The notes under the pieces were generated by a model. The model worked only from the letters and a program-made list of their open reading frames with translations. It did not search any database and had not been told where the DNA came from. This document shows positions 18,781 through 28,474 of a stretch of DNA of 64,000 bases, in pieces. Positions within the stretch are counted from its first letter, which is position 1, and every line of letters begins with the position of its first letter. This stretch comes from Mycolicibacterium sp. HK-90 (GTDB taxonomy: Bacteria; Actinomycetota; Actinomycetes; Mycobacteriales; Mycobacteriaceae): assembly GCF_030486405.1 (NCBI RefSeq), contig NZ_CP129613.1, positions 5,890,001 through 5,954,000 on the forward strand, written 5' to 3'. Made by a program: the position numbers and the translations under genes.

Positions 18781-19138
18781 TCAGACGGCGCTGCGGTGCT
18801 TGCGCTGGGCGGCGAAGAACTCGGCCCAGGAGTTGACCTCGGGATGCTGCTTGAGCAGGGCGCGGCGCTGACGCTCCGTCATGCCTCCCCACACTCCGAA
18901 CTCCACTCGATTGTCCAGTGCATCGGCACCGCATTCGAGGATCACCGGGCAGTGCCTGCAGATCACCGCGGCCTTGCGCTGGGCAGCACCGCGGACGAAC
19001 AACTCATCCGGATCGGCCTGGCGACATCTCGCCTGGGAGACCCACGCGATCCGGGCTTCACCCTCGCCACGATGGACCAGGTTGGTGGCGGGGGCGGAAG
19101 CGTTCATCTTGTCTGCGACAGTTCTTGTACCTGACACC
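18781..19138 (-). CDS. whiB4: WhiB4 iron-sulphur redox regulator
   Basis: A small regulator with four cluster-binding Cys (ARC near residue 37, then ICRHCPVILEC), followed by the WhiB turn GVWGGMTERQRRAL and a basic C terminus. The sequence closely follows M. tuberculosis WhiB4 (Rv3681c), an oxygen-sensitive 4Fe-4S protein that controls antioxidant genes. The GTG at 19138 (VSGTRT) gives 118 residues, equal to the M. tuberculosis protein. An ATG at 19161 would add eight residues but has its purine-rich site directly against the start. Confidence 0.93.
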
Positions 19139-19432
19139 AGCGATCCCTTCGTTCCTGCCATCTCCCCAGATAGCGGGCCTTGAACCTTCCGGTGTAGAAC
19201 GCCGTTGCGATCTACGCCACATTGCGCCAGCCCGTGTTACCTGGATCGCACTGTGTGTCCAAGCTAGGTGGTCAGAGGGCATTTGTGCAACAGTTTGTCG
19301 GCCACTTTTTTGGGACGCCCGTGCCGTCTGACCGGGGTTCGGCCGCATCGCACTGTTTTCGCAGGCGAGCGGGATGCCGCTGTGGGCCCGCTCGCGGGAG
19401 GCCGCCGCCGAGGCGCTAGTTACTCTGTACCC
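19139..19432. promoter_or_regulatory. Divergent whiB4-ponA2 control region with possible CRP site
   Basis: This 294-bp gap has no likely gene. It holds a CRP-like sequence TGTTACCTGGATCGCA at 19235-19250 (eight of ten consensus positions) and the ponA2 -10 box at its right end. No clear whiB4 promoter could be picked. Confidence 0.35.
19421..19426 (+). promoter_or_regulatory. -10 box of leaderless ponA2
   Basis: TACTCT with six bases before the ATG at 19433; no ribosome site. Confidence 0.5.
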
Positions 19433-21883
19433 ATGCCGGAGCAGCCGACACGACCGCCCGCGCAGCCACCCCAAGCGGTCACCATCATCAAGCTGGCCTG
19501 GTGCTGCCTGTTGGCGGCCGTGCTGGCGGCGACGTTGATGTTCCCTGTGGTGGGCGGATTCGGGCTGATGTCCAACCGGGCCTCCGACGTGGTGGCCAAC
19601 GGGTCGGCCGCCCTGGTCGACGGCGAGGTTCCGCAGGTCTCGACGATGGTGGACGCCAAGGGCAACACCATCGCCTGGCTGTATTCACAGCGCCGTTTCG
19701 AGGTGCCGAGCGAGCAGATCTCCAACACGATGAAGCTCGCCCTGGTTTCGATCGAGGACAAGCGGTTTGCCGAACACAACGGGGTGGACTGGCAGGGCAC
19801 GCTGACCGGTCTGACCGGATACATGCGCGGCGACCTGGACACCCGCGGCGGTTCGACGATCGAGCAGCAGTACGTGAAGAACTACCAGCTGCTGGTCGTC
19901 GCGCAGACCGATGCCGAGCGCCGCGCCGCGATCGAGACCACTCCGGCGCGCAAGCTGCGTGAGATCCGGATGGCCCTCACACTGGACAAGACGTTCACCA
20001 AGCCCGAGATCCTGACCCGCTACCTCAACCTGGTCTCGTTCGGCAACGGCGCGTTCGGCGTACAGGATGCGGCCCAGACCTATTTCGGCATCAACGCCTC
20101 CGAGCTGAACTGGCAGCAGTCCGCCCTGCTGGCCGGCATGGTGCAGTCCACGAGCGCGTTGAACCCGTACACCAACCCCGATGGCGCCCTGGCCCGCCGG
20201 AACCTGGTGCTGGACACCATGATCGACAACATTCCGCAGGAGGCCGAGGCGCTGCGCGCCGCCAAGCAGGAGCCGCTCGGCATCCTGCCGCAACCCAACG
20301 AGCTGCCGCGGGGCTGCATCGCGGCCGGTGACCGGGCGTTCTTCTGCGATTACGCGCTGGAGTACCTGGCCCGCGCCGGCCTGTCCAAGGAGCAGGTGGC
20401 CAAGGGCGGTTACCTGATCAAGACCACGCTGGACCCGGATGTGCAGGGGCCGGTGAAATCGGCGATCGACAGCATCGCCCGCCCGGACACCCCGGGCATC
20501 GCGAGCGTGATGAGCGTGATCAAGCCGGGCAAGGAGTCTCATCCGGTCCTGGCGATGGCCAGCAATCGCACCTACGGCCTGAACACCGACGCCGGCGAGA
20601 CCATGCAGCCGCAGCCGTTCTCACTCGTGGGTGACGGGGCCGGCTCGATCTTCAAGTTGTTCACCACGGCCGCGGCCATGGAAATGGGGATGGGCATCAA
20701 CACCCAGCTCGCGGTCCCGGGCCAGTTCCAGGCCAAGGGGCTGGGCAGCAGCGACACCCCGGGCTGCCCGCGGGAGACCTGGTGTGTGAAGAACGCCGGC
20801 GGCTACCGCGGCACCATGAACGTCACCGATGCGCTGGCCACCTCGCCGAATACCGCGTTCGCCAAGCTGATCTCGCAGATCGGGGTGCAACGTTCGGTCG
20901 ACATGGCAGTGAAGCTCGGTTTGCGGTCCTACGCGCTGCCGGGCACAGCCCGCGACTACGACCCGGAGAGCAACGAGAGCCTGGCCGATTTCGTGAAGCG
21001 CCAGAACATCGGCTCGTTCACCCTGGGCCCCATCGAGGTCAACGCGCTTGAGCTGTCCAACGTGGCGGCCACCCTGGCCTCCGGTGGCACCTGGTGCCCG
21101 CCGAATCCGATCGCCCAGGTGCTCGACCGGCGCGGCAACGAGGTGTCGGTGACCACCGAGACCTGTGATCAGGCGGTGCCCGAAGGCCTGGCCAACACCT
21201 TGGCCAACGCGATGAGCAAGGACGACAAGGCCGGCGGCACCGCCTCCGGTGCGGCCGGATCGGCGGGCTGGGATCTGCCGATGTCCGGTAAGACCGGCAC
21301 CACCGAGGCGCACCGCTCGTCGGGGTTCCTCGGCTTCACCAATCAGTACGCGGCCGCCAACTACATCTACGACGATTCCTCGTCCCCCGGCGAGCTGTGC
21401 TCGTTCCCGCTGCGCCAGTGCGGCGACGGCGACCTGTTCGGCGGTAACGAACCGGCCCGCACCTGGTTCACCGCGCTGAAGCCGATCGCCAACAACTTCG
21501 GCCCCGTGGTGATGCCGCCGACCGATCCACGCTATGTCGACGGCGGCCCGGGGTCCGTGGTGCCGACGGTCACTGGGCTGGATGAGACGGCGGCCCGTCA
21601 GCGGCTGAAGGAAGCCGGATTCCAGGTGTCCGACGGGGCCGCCTCGGTCAACAGCAGCGCGCGCTACGGCACCGTGGTCGGCACCGCGCCCAGCGGCCAG
21701 ACGATCCCGGGCTCGATCATCACGATCCAGATCAGCAACGGCATCCCGCCGGCCCCGCCGCCGCCCCCGGTGGCGTTCCCGCTGCCGGGTGGACCGCCGC
21801 CGGAGATCGGCCAGACCGTGGTCGAGATCCCGGGTCTGCCGCCGATCACCGTCCCGGTGCTCGGCCCTCCACCGCCCCCGTGA
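19433..21883 (+). CDS. ponA2: Class A penicillin-binding protein PonA2
   Basis: An 816-residue bifunctional peptidoglycan synthase. Order: short cytoplasmic tail, membrane helix (residues 18-45), GT51 glycosyltransferase with catalytic VSIEDKRFAEHNGVDW (about 105-120), transpeptidase with active Ser in GAGSIFKLFT (about 405), SPN motif in TSPNTAF and KTG in MSGKTGTTEA (about 620), one PASTA domain (PTVTGLDETAARQRLKEAG, about 710-770) and a Pro-rich tail. The single PASTA domain fits PonA2 (Rv3682), which supports survival under starvation and anaerobic stress. Confidence 0.95.
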   Translation: MPEQPTRPPAQPPQAVTIIKLAWCCLLAAVLAATLMFPVVGGFGLMSNRASDVVANGSAALVDGEVPQVSTMVDAKGNTIAWLYSQRRFEVPSEQISNTMKLALVSIEDKRFAEHNGVDWQGTLTGLTGYMRGDLDTRGGSTIEQQYVKNYQLLVVAQTDAERRAAIETTPARKLREIRMALTLDKTFTKPEILTRYLNLVSFGNGAFGVQDAAQTYFGINASELNWQQSALLAGMVQSTSALNPYTNPDGALARRNLVLDTMIDNIPQEAEALRAAKQEPLGILPQPNELPRGCIAAGDRAFFCDYALEYLARAGLSKEQVAKGGYLIKTTLDPDVQGPVKSAIDSIARPDTPGIASVMSVIKPGKESHPVLAMASNRTYGLNTDAGETMQPQPFSLVGDGAGSIFKLFTTAAAMEMGMGINTQLAVPGQFQAKGLGSSDTPGCPRETWCVKNAGGYRGTMNVTDALATSPNTAFAKLISQIGVQRSVDMAVKLGLRSYALPGTARDYDPESNESLADFVKRQNIGSFTLGPIEVNALELSNVAATLASGGTWCPPNPIAQVLDRRGNEVSVTTETCDQAVPEGLANTLANAMSKDDKAGGTASGAAGSAGWDLPMSGKTGTTEAHRSSGFLGFTNQYAAANYIYDDSSSPGELCSFPLRQCGDGDLFGGNEPARTWFTALKPIANNFGPVVMPPTDPRYVDGGPGSVVPTVTGLDETAARQRLKEAGFQVSDGAASVNSSARYGTVVGTAPSGQTIPGSIITIQISNGIPPAPPPPPVAFPLPGGPPPEIGQTVVEIPGLPPITVPVLGPPPPP

Positions 21884-21910
21884 CCATCGGTTCGCAGTAG
21901 GCTGGCCAAC

Positions 21911-22855
21911 ATGTCAGTAAAGAAGGCAGCTGCCGTCGCCGCCGGTTCGCTGGTCGCCGGGATCGGCTACGCGTCCCTGATCGAGCGCAATGCGTTCGTC
22001 CTGCGCGAAGCCACGATGCCGGTACTGGCCCCGGGCTCGTCTCCCTTGCGGGTGCTGCATCTGTCCGACCTGCACATGCGGCCCAATCAGCGACGCAAGC
22101 AGGCCTGGCTGCGCGACCTGGCGCGCCTGGAGCCCGATCTGGTGGTCAACACCGGCGACAATCTGGCGCACCCGAAGGCGGTCCCCGCCGTCGTGCAGTC
22201 CTTGAGCGAACTGCTCTCGGCGCCCGGGCTGTTCGTGTTCGGCAGCAATGACTACTTCGCCCCGCGGCTGAAGAATCCGCTGAACTACATCACCAACCCG
22301 CAGCACCGGACGCATGGTGAGCCGCTGCCGTGGCAGGACCTGCGCGCCGCGTTCACCGAGCGGGGCTGGCTGGACATGACCCACGTCCGCCGCGACGTCG
22401 AGGTGGCCGGGCTGCACCTCTCGGTGGCCGGGGTCGACGATCCGCATCTCAAGCGCGACCGCTACGACACCATTGCCGGCCGGGCCAACGGTGCGGCGAA
22501 CCTGACGCTGGGTCTCACCCACTCCCCCGAGCCCAGGGTGCTGGACCGCTTCGCCGCCGACGGCTACCAGCTGGTGCTGGCCGGGCACACCCACGGCGGG
22601 CAGCTGTGCCTGCCGTTCTACGGAGCCATCGTGACCAACTGCGAGCTCGACCGCTCGCGGGCCAAGGGCGCCTCGAAGTGGGGATCGCACATGCAGTTGC
22701 ACGTGTCGGCGGGCATCGGCACCTCGCCGTTCGCGCCGGTGCGGTTCTGCTGCCGCCCCGAGGCCACCCTCCTGACCCTCGTCGCCGCGCCGACCGGCGG
22801 TGGACACGTCGGGATCCGGGCCGGGCAATCGAGCCCGGCCGTCTCGGCGCGGTGA
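21911..22855 (+). CDS. Metallophosphoesterase, calcineurin-like (Rv3683-type)
   Basis: A 314-residue protein with a short hydrophobic N-terminal segment (residues 4-22) and a YaeI-like metallophosphoesterase domain. Metal-binding motifs are visible in order: HLSDLHM (about 54), NTGDN (about 81), GSND (here Ser replaces the usual Asn of GNHD, about 112), LTHSPEP (about 200) and AGHTHGGQ (about 225). The GSND variant is notable but also seen in mycobacterial relatives. The leaderless -10 TAGGCT at 21898-21903 supports the ATG start. Coupled to the next gene by GTGA. Confidence 0.8.
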   Translation: MSVKKAAAVAAGSLVAGIGYASLIERNAFVLREATMPVLAPGSSPLRVLHLSDLHMRPNQRRKQAWLRDLARLEPDLVVNTGDNLAHPKAVPAVVQSLSELLSAPGLFVFGSNDYFAPRLKNPLNYITNPQHRTHGEPLPWQDLRAAFTERGWLDMTHVRRDVEVAGLHLSVAGVDDPHLKRDRYDTIAGRANGAANLTLGLTHSPEPRVLDRFAADGYQLVLAGHTHGGQLCLPFYGAIVTNCELDRSRAKGASKWGSHMQLHVSAGIGTSPFAPVRFCCRPEATLLTLVAAPTGGGHVGIRAGQSSPAVSAR

Positions 22856-23973
22856 GCCAACCGGGCGGAATCGCTGCCCGCCCCCGGCCGCGTCAGTGGG
22901 TCGACAACGCGGTACGGCTGATCGAGGCCGATTCCAAACGCAGCGCCGACACCCATCTGCTGCGGTACCCCCTGCCCACGGCGTGGGCCGGCAGCCTGGG
23001 CCCAGGCGTGGACGTCGCGCTGTACCTGAAGGACGAGTCCACCCACATCACCGGCAGTCTCAAGCACCGGCTGGCTCGCTCGCTGTTCCTGTACGGACTG
23101 TGCAATGGCTGGATCGGGGAGGACACCACGATCATCGAGGCGTCCTCGGGGTCGACGGCGGTGTCCGAGGCGTACTTCGCCGCGCTGCTGGGTCTGCCGT
23201 TCATCGCGGTGATGCCCGCCTCGACCAGTGCCGCCAAGATCGCACTGATCGAAGCCCAGGGCGGCCGTTGCCATTTCGTGGCCCACTCGTCGCAGGTGTA
23301 CGCCGAGGCGCAGCGGCTGGCCGAGGAGACCGGCGGGCACTATCTGGACCAGTTCACCAATGCCGAGCGGGCCACCGACTGGCGCGGCAACAACAACATC
23401 GCCGAGTCGATCTACCAGCAGATGGGTCTCGAACCGCATCCGGTCCCGGAGTGGATCGTGGTGGGCGCGGGCACGGGCGGCACCAGCGCGACGATCGGCC
23501 GCTACATCCGCTACCGCAGGCATGCCACGCAGCTGTGTGTGGTCGACCCGGAGAACTCGGCGTTCTTCCCCGGCTATCTGCAGGGCCGCGACGATGTCGT
23601 CACGGGCGCGTCCTCACGCATCGAGGGCATCGGCCGGCCGCGGGTGGAGCCGTCGTTTCTGCCCGGCGTGGTCGACCGGATGATCGCCGTCCCCGACTGC
23701 GGGTCGATCGCGGCTGCGCATCACGCGAGCCAGGTGCTGGGCCGGCGGGTCGGGCCGTCCACGGGTACGAACCTTTGGGGCGCGTTCGGGCTGCTGGCCG
23801 AGATGATCGCGCACGGCCGCAGCGGGTCGGTGGTGACCCTGCTGGCCGACAGCGGTGACCGCTACGCGGACACCTATTTCGATGCGGACTGGCTCAGCGC
23901 CCAGGGGCTGGACACCTCGGAGTCCGTCGCGGTGCTGTCGGAATTCGAGCGTTCGGGCACCTGGTCGTCCTGA
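22852..23973 (+). CDS. cds1: PLP-dependent L-cysteine desulfhydrase, Cds1-like
   Basis: A 373-residue fold-type II PLP enzyme (Rv3684 position). The Schiff-base Lys is in [13 protein letters not shown] (about residue 65), the cofactor phosphate loop is GAGTGGTSA (about 203), and the PLP-ring contact is near [10 protein letters not shown]. tuberculosis Cds1 degrades L-cysteine to H2S, pyruvate and ammonia. GTG start at 22852 overlapping the upstream stop (GTGA); an in-frame extension upstream is overlap with the phosphoesterase gene. It lacks the usual cysteine synthase N terminus, consistent with a lyase rather than CysK. Confidence 0.82.
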   Translation: MSQPGGIAARPRPRQWVDNAVRLIEADSKRSADTHLLRYPLPTAWAGSLGPGVDVALYLKDESTHITGSLKHRLARSLFLYGLCNGWIGEDTTIIEASSGSTAVSEAYFAALLGLPFIAVMPASTSAAKIALIEAQGGRCHFVAHSSQVYAEAQRLAEETGGHYLDQFTNAERATDWRGNNNIAESIYQQMGLEPHPVPEWIVVGAGTGGTSATIGRYIRYRRHATQLCVVDPENSAFFPGYLQGRDDVVTGASSRIEGIGRPRVEPSFLPGVVDRMIAVPDCGSIAAAHHASQVLGRRVGPSTGTNLWGAFGLLAEMIAHGRSGSVVTLLADSGDRYADTYFDADWLSAQGLDTSESVAVLSEFERSGTWSS

Positions 23974-24053
23974 TCCGTCTCGGCCGTGAGGAACAGCCAC
24001 AACGCTGCCAGGACGAAGAACCCCAGGTAGATGGTGGCGCCCAGCACGGTCAT
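23874..24053 (-). CDS. Possible small single-pass membrane protein
   Basis: A 59-residue frame with one clear membrane helix ([20 protein letters not shown]) and a Ser/Asp-rich tail. A CTGGAG ribosome site sits six bases before the ATG. It is antisense to the last 100 bases of cds1, so its C-terminal residues are constrained by that gene. I recognise no relative. The ribosome site and helix in otherwise noncoding sequence favour a real gene; the overlap argues for caution. Confidence 0.4.
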   Translation of the reverse strand: MTVLGATIYLGFFVLAALWLFLTAETDQDDQVPERSNSDSTATDSEVSSPWALSQSASK

Positions 24054-24185
24054 GAGTACTCCAGTCGATTCCGGTGATGTCAGTGTGTAGAACACCGCCG
24101 ACAGGCACATCCATCCCCGGGCGCAACGTGATGTACGCCGCGGCGCGGATGTCGCGGCGGGCGTCACCGGACTAGGTTCGCGGTT

Positions 24186-25346
24186 ATGCACGCGCGCCGG
24201 CTGCTCCGCACGAAGGTGTGGCTGGTGCCGCTGATCGTCGCGGTCGTCCAGGTGGTGGGCAGCACCGGCGCCCGGCACCGGATTCCCGAGCTGCCGCCGC
24301 TGAACTGGTTCGGTTATCTGCTGTTGCTGGCCGGCCCGGTGGCGCTGCTGGCCCGGATCCGCTACCCGTACTCCGTGTTGCTGGCGGTGCTGGCCGTCAC
24401 GCTGACCTACCAGCTGGCCGGGTTCGGCTCGGGCCCGGTGTTCCTGTCGCTGGTGGTGGCGTTCCTGCGGGCCGCTGCCGTCGTGCCGCGCTGGTGGACC
24501 TATCCGCTGCCGGTGCTCGGTTGGGTGGCGGTGTGCTGGCTGGTGCCGTGGCTGCGGGACGTGCCCGGGCCCCCGCTGGAGGCCATCGGCGCGCTCGGGG
24601 CGTGGCTGCTGGTGCTGATCGCGATCGCCGAGGGGCTGCGGCAACGGCGCTCGGTGGTCGTGGCGCGCCGGCAGCATCGCGAGGCCATGGCACTTCAGGC
24701 CCGCTCCGAGCAGCAGCGCCAGGCGACGACGGCCCGGCTGGCCATCGCCCGCGAACTGCACGACGTGCTCGCCCACAGCCTGTCGATGATCAACGTGCAG
24801 TCCTCGGTGGCACTGGAGCTGCTCGATCAGCAGCCCGAGCGCGCGGGGCCGGCGCTGGCGGCCATCAAAGATGCCAGTCGCCAAGCGATTTCGGATGTCC
24901 ACGCGCTCGTCTCGGCGTTACGCACCGAGGGCGGCGAGCCGACCGCGCCGACTCCGGGGATCGCCGATCTGGACACGTTGCTCGGCCCGGCCCGGGCCAC
25001 CGGACTCACGGTGACGACGACGGTGCACGGCGATCCCAGGCCGCTGCCCGCGGTGATCGACGTGGCCGCCGCGCGCATCGTGCAGGAATCGCTGACCAAC
25101 GTCGTGCGCCATTCGACGGCCACCACTGCGGTCGTCACGGTGGACTACGGCCCGACGCAGGTGGCCGTCGGCATCGACAACGACGGACATCCACTCAACA
25201 GCAGCCCGTCGGGTGGCAGCGGCATCACCGGGATGCGGGAACGCGTCAGGGCCCTCGGTGGTGACTTCACCGCCCAGCGGATCCCCGGCGGCGGGTTCCG
25301 GGTGTGGGCCACCTTCCCGGTGAGCGAAAGTGACGGTGGTACATGA
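24186..25346 (+). CDS. NarL-family sensor histidine kinase
   Basis: A 386-residue membrane kinase. Five or so membrane helices fill residues 12-145, followed by a HisKA_3 dimerisation domain with the phospho-acceptor in ARELHDVLAHSLS (about residue 197) and a short HATPase domain (N box near ESLTNVVRHS, G boxes GSGITGMRERV). There is no extracellular sensor domain, so the signal is probably sensed within the membrane. TAGGTT at 24173-24178, seven bases before the ATG, indicates a leaderless start. Its stop overlaps the response regulator start (ATGA). Confidence 0.88.
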   Translation: MHARRLLRTKVWLVPLIVAVVQVVGSTGARHRIPELPPLNWFGYLLLLAGPVALLARIRYPYSVLLAVLAVTLTYQLAGFGSGPVFLSLVVAFLRAAAVVPRWWTYPLPVLGWVAVCWLVPWLRDVPGPPLEAIGALGAWLLVLIAIAEGLRQRRSVVVARRQHREAMALQARSEQQRQATTARLAIARELHDVLAHSLSMINVQSSVALELLDQQPERAGPALAAIKDASRQAISDVHALVSALRTEGGEPTAPTPGIADLDTLLGPARATGLTVTTTVHGDPRPLPAVIDVAAARIVQESLTNVVRHSTATTAVVTVDYGPTQVAVGIDNDGHPLNSSPSGGSGITGMRERVRALGGDFTAQRIPGGGFRVWATFPVSESDGGT

Positions 25347-26008
25347 CAATTCGGGTGCTCGTCGCCGACGATCAGGCGCTGGTGCGGGCCGGGTTCGTGG
25401 CACTGCTGGACGCACAGGACGGCATCGAGGTGGTGGGTGAGGCCGACACCGGGGCCCGCGCCCTGGCGGCCGCTGCCGAGCTGCGCCCCGACGTCGTGCT
25501 GATGGACATCCGGATGCCCGAGCTCGACGGGCTCGCCGCGACCCGGGCGATCGCGGCCGATCCGGCACTCGCCGGCGTCCGCGTCGTGGTGCTCACCACA
25601 TTCGAGATCGACGAGTACGTCTTCGAGGCCGTGCGGGCGGGCGCCAGTGGCTTCCTGGTCAAACACACCGAGCCGGCCGAGCTGGTACGCGCGGTCCGGG
25701 TGGTGGCCGCTGGGGATGCGCTGCTCTCCCCGTCGGTGACGCGCCGGCTGGTGGCGGAGTTCGCCGCCCACGCCAAGACCCCGACCACCCCGGCGCTGCC
25801 AGATCTCACCGCCAGGGAACGCGAAGTGCTGGCGCTGGTGGCCGAGGGGCTGTCGAACGCCGAGATCGGTGAGCGGCTGTTCATGAGCCCGGCCACGGCC
25901 CGCACTCACGTCAGCCGCATCCTGACCAAGCTCGACGCGCGCGACCGCACCCAGCTGGTGGTGCTGGCCTACGAGAGTGGGCTGGTCCGCCCGGGTTGGC
26001 AGGGCTGA
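25343..26008 (+). CDS. NarL/LuxR-family response regulator
   Basis: A 221-residue DNA-binding regulator paired with the upstream kinase. The receiver domain has acidic DD near residues 8-9, the phospho-acceptor Asp in VVLMDIRMPELDG (about 54) and a Lys near 105 (GFLVKHTEP). A LuxR-type helix-turn-helix is at 150-210 (LTAREREVLALVAEGLSNAE). Translational coupling through ATGA ties it to the kinase. Target genes are not apparent; the next gene downstream is a small SHOCT-like membrane protein. Confidence 0.9.
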   Translation: MTIRVLVADDQALVRAGFVALLDAQDGIEVVGEADTGARALAAAAELRPDVVLMDIRMPELDGLAATRAIAADPALAGVRVVVLTTFEIDEYVFEAVRAGASGFLVKHTEPAELVRAVRVVAAGDALLSPSVTRRLVAEFAAHAKTPTTPALPDLTAREREVLALVAEGLSNAEIGERLFMSPATARTHVSRILTKLDARDRTQLVVLAYESGLVRPGWQG

Positions 26009-26086
26009 GCCGTACGCGCAGGCGCGTAGCGGGATTGACGCCCGCGGGCCGATGTCCCCGCCGCCTCGGGCCAGCAGGCTTGAGTC

Positions 26087-26350
26087 ATGAGCATCTACGA
26101 AATCTCCCCCACTACAACCACTTTCCTGGCCGAACACGGCGGGCGCTTCGCCGATCACGACTGGAACCCATGGTTCGCCCTCATTCCCATCACGTTCTGG
26201 ACGCTGGTGATCGTCGGCATCATCTATTTCGTCCGCCGCACCCGCGGGCGCCAGGGTGAACGCACCCTGCGCGACGCCTACGCCAAGGGCGAGGTCAACG
26301 AGGCCGAATACCGCGAACGCCTGGCCGTGCTGCGGGAAACCCGCCGCTGA
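26087..26350 (+). CDS. Small membrane protein with SHOCT-like C terminus
   Basis: An 87-residue protein with a membrane helix at about residues 30-50 (FALIPITFWTLVIVGIIYFV) and a C-terminal SHOCT-type helix pair (RDAYAKGEVNEAEYRERLAVL). SHOCT proteins are usually found as short oligomerising membrane proteins of unknown function. It follows the two-component genes by 78 bases and may be a target. No ribosome site better than a weak purine run is seen. Confidence 0.65.
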   Translation: MSIYEISPTTTTFLAEHGGRFADHDWNPWFALIPITFWTLVIVGIIYFVRRTRGRQGERTLRDAYAKGEVNEAEYRERLAVLRETRR

Positions 26351-26460
26351 GCGGCGCGCCCACACCTCACCGCGCCGCCTTGCCGCGCCGTTTCCGACAC
26401 CAAGGTCGCGACCGCCGCGGCGGAGCAGCCCTGGCGTCGAAACCGGCGGCGGGTAACCGT

Positions 26461-26491
26461 TTGGCTTTCGACCACCTCCGTGCGATACGCT
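26461..26491 (+). promoter_or_regulatory. Promoter of tRNA-Pro
   Basis: TTGGCT (26461-26466) and TACGCT (26486-26491), 19 bp apart; transcription would begin about eight bases before the mature tRNA. Confidence 0.45.
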
Positions 26492-26505
26492 GTCGTGGCT
26501 TCACA

Positions 26506-26580
<75 letters not shown>

Positions 26581-26589
26581 AGTGTGATC

Positions 26590-26623
26590 AAGGCCCTGAC
26601 CAGGGAAATCCGGTCGGGGCCTT
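26590..26623. terminator. Element-supplied terminator behind tRNA-Pro and integrase
   Basis: AAGGCCCTGACC (26590-26601) pairs with GGTCGGGGCCTT (26612-26623) with one G-T wobble. T/A runs on both sides allow bidirectional use: for tRNA-Pro rightward and for int leftward. Confidence 0.65.
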
Positions 26624-26630
26624 TGTCATG

Positions 26631-27854
26631 TCAGGAGGTCCGACCGGTGTCCGTCCGCAGTGCGTCCGCAGCAGTTTTCGCCAGTGCCTCGACTGCAGAG
26701 TCGAAGGCATCCGCGACGGCTTCCAGATCGTCCGGGAACAGGTCCGCGTACGTGTCCAGAGTGAGAGCCGCCGACTTGTGCCCGAGCATCGTTTGGACAG
26801 CCTTCACGTTGGCCCCGGCACTGATCGCCAACGAGGCCGCGGTGTGCCGCAGATCGTGCAACGTCGGCCGCGGCCAGTCCGTCGTCGGCTCCCCGTCACC
26901 GTCGAGGCCGCGCAGTTGGTCGACCGCCTTGTTGAACACCCGCGTGCGGAACGTCGCGATGCGCAGTACTCCCCCGGCCGGCGCCGCGAACACGAGATCC
27001 TCGCGGCCCTTGCCTTCCATCCGGGCGGCCAGGTCAGCAACGAGGAACTTCGGGAACGGCACAGACCGCCGTTCGTGGTTCTTCGGGGTCGACCACGTGA
27101 GCTTCCCCGACACCTCGGTGACGGACTCCCGGATGTTCACCCGTCGGCGCAGCATGTCGAAATCGCGGACCTTCAGCGCGGCCATCTCGCCATACCGCAG
27201 CCCGGTGTAGGCCAGGAACCGGACCACCAGGGCATCCCGGTCCATCACGTTGGCCAGCTCGTCGACCTGCTGGTGAGTCAGATAGGCACGAGCCGAGTGC
27301 TTTCTCCGCGGCGCCTTCACGCCGTCGCACGGGTTGCGCGGGATCCGGCGGTCCTCGACGGCCAGGGCAAGCACCATGCGCAGCACACCGAGCGCATTCT
27401 CAATCGTCGGGGCCTCGGATCCGGTCTGGTGCAACTGGTCGACCCACGCGCGGATCGCCGACGTCTGCACATCGGCCACGGAGACGTCCTGCCATCGGTT
27501 CTGGACATGCACCGACCACGCCGACGCCCTCGCGGCTTTGGTTGACTCCTTAACGTGCGCTTGGTGTTTCAACCACTGCTCATGCATCACACCAATAGTC
27601 ACCACACCGGCCCCAGGTGCGACGTAGGTGCCGGCGACGATCGTCGACGTGATGTTCTCCAGCCACTGAGTGGCGTCGACCTTCCGCGTGAACCCCTTCG
27701 CAACCTCACGGCCCTCAGCATCGACATACCTTGCCCGCCAACGCTTCCCCTTGCCATGCGAAGCACTTGGGACAGTCTGCGTATTGCCATCGGCGTCCCG
27801 GATCGTCTTTGTCCAGCGGTCCTCAACGCCGCTACGTCGGTTACGCCTCTGCAC
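26631..27854 (-). CDS. int: Tyrosine-family phage integrase
   Basis: A 407-residue site-specific recombinase. An N-terminal AP2-like arm-binding domain (residues 1-75), a SAM-like core-binding domain (about 80-175) and a catalytic domain follow. The catalytic residues are visible: Arg in YTGLRYGEM (about 223), His-x-x-Arg in HDLRHTAAS (about 330), His in LGHKS and the Tyr nucleophile in LDTYADLF (about 370). It lies next to attL and reads toward it, the usual arrangement. Its 5' end overlaps the repressor gene by 14 bases, so the two are cotranscribed. Confidence 0.95.
   Translation of the reverse strand: MQRRNRRSGVEDRWTKTIRDADGNTQTVPSASHGKGKRWRARYVDAEGREVAKGFTRKVDATQWLENITSTIVAGTYVAPGAGVVTIGVMHEQWLKHQAHVKESTKAARASAWSVHVQNRWQDVSVADVQTSAIRAWVDQLHQTGSEAPTIENALGVLRMVLALAVEDRRIPRNPCDGVKAPRRKHSARAYLTHQQVDELANVMDRDALVVRFLAYTGLRYGEMAALKVRDFDMLRRRVNIRESVTEVSGKLTWSTPKNHERRSVPFPKFLVADLAARMEGKGREDLVFAAPAGGVLRIATFRTRVFNKAVDQLRGLDGDGEPTTDWPRPTLHDLRHTAASLAISAGANVKAVQTMLGHKSAALTLDTYADLFPDDLEAVADAFDSAVEALAKTAADALRTDTGRTS
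26652..26671 (+). repeat. Left pair of putative integrase arm-type sites
   Basis: Two copies of CGTCCGCAG at 26652-26660 and 26663-26671, period 11 bp, about 70 bp inside attL. The same pair with the same period recurs near attR. Here it overlaps the 3' end of int. Confidence 0.5.
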
Positions 27855-28446
27855 CCTTGACCGCCTGTGTGTGAATCCGCTTCAGCGTCGTCAACGCTTC
27901 ATCGAAATCCAGGGGAATGTTGCCAAGCCGGTCGTGGGTCATGCGACCGAACGTTGGAGGTGAATCACCAAATACGGCAAGCAGTTTCCGAGCCGCCGCC
28001 TCGGCCTGTATTGCGTCGTTCGTGATCTTCCGCAGTTCGTCCGGCTCCAACATGTTGCGCGACTCGACGTCGGCAGCCAATGGCACCGTCAGTGCATAGA
28101 CGTCGGCGTAGTACGCCTGTATCTGAGCTATGACCGCTGCGTGCCGTTTGCGCAATTCCTGGTACGAGTCACGGATCTCGATCAAACCAGCTGGCTCGGC
28201 GTCCTCGATATCGCGCGTTAGCTGATCAATGCCGACCCCGAGAACCTTCGCGATCGCCGCAGCCTCGGCCAGCTTCAGATCACGCTGCCCCTTCTCAATC
28301 CTCGTGATGGCGGACGGATCGAGCTTGACGCCAGCCTTCTCGAGCAGCAGTTCGCTGAGCTTTCGCTGGGATACGCCGATGGCGCTGCGGCGTTGCCGAA
28401 CTGCTTTCCCAAAGTTGCGTGCCACGCCGTCTGGTTGATGTTGCAC
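27841..28446 (-). CDS. Phage repressor-like XRE-family DNA-binding protein
   Basis: About 201 residues. An N-terminal Cro/C1-type helix-turn-helix (VRQRRSAIGVSQRKLSELL through SAITRIEKGQRDLKLAEA) is followed by a helical C-terminal region that may dimerise. It is adjacent to int and divergent from xis, as expected of an immunity repressor. The GTG at 28446 was chosen because TAAGGT (28454-28459 on the minus strand) lies seven bases upstream, giving a leaderless start. GTG 28455 and TTG 28470 are possible longer starts. The palindrome at 28460 lies in its promoter. Confidence 0.75.
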   Translation of the reverse strand: MQHQPDGVARNFGKAVRQRRSAIGVSQRKLSELLLEKAGVKLDPSAITRIEKGQRDLKLAEAAAIAKVLGVGIDQLTRDIEDAEPAGLIEIRDSYQELRKRHAAVIAQIQAYYADVYALTVPLAADVESRNMLEPDELRKITNDAIQAEAAARKLLAVFGDSPPTFGRMTHDRLGNIPLDFDEALTTLKRIHTQAVKGAEA

Positions 28447-28459
28447 ATTCCACACCTTA

Positions 28460-28474
28460 GTGCTTGACAAGCAC
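28460..28474. promoter_or_regulatory. Repressor operator palindrome in divergent promoters
   Basis: GTGCTTGACAAGCAC, a perfect 7+1+7 palindrome. It contains the TTGACA -35 (28464-28469) of the rightward promoter and lies just upstream of the leftward -10 TAAGGT, so one bound dimer could control both int-repressor and xis-onward transcription. A weaker related half-site pair is at about 28498-28516. Confidence 0.65.
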
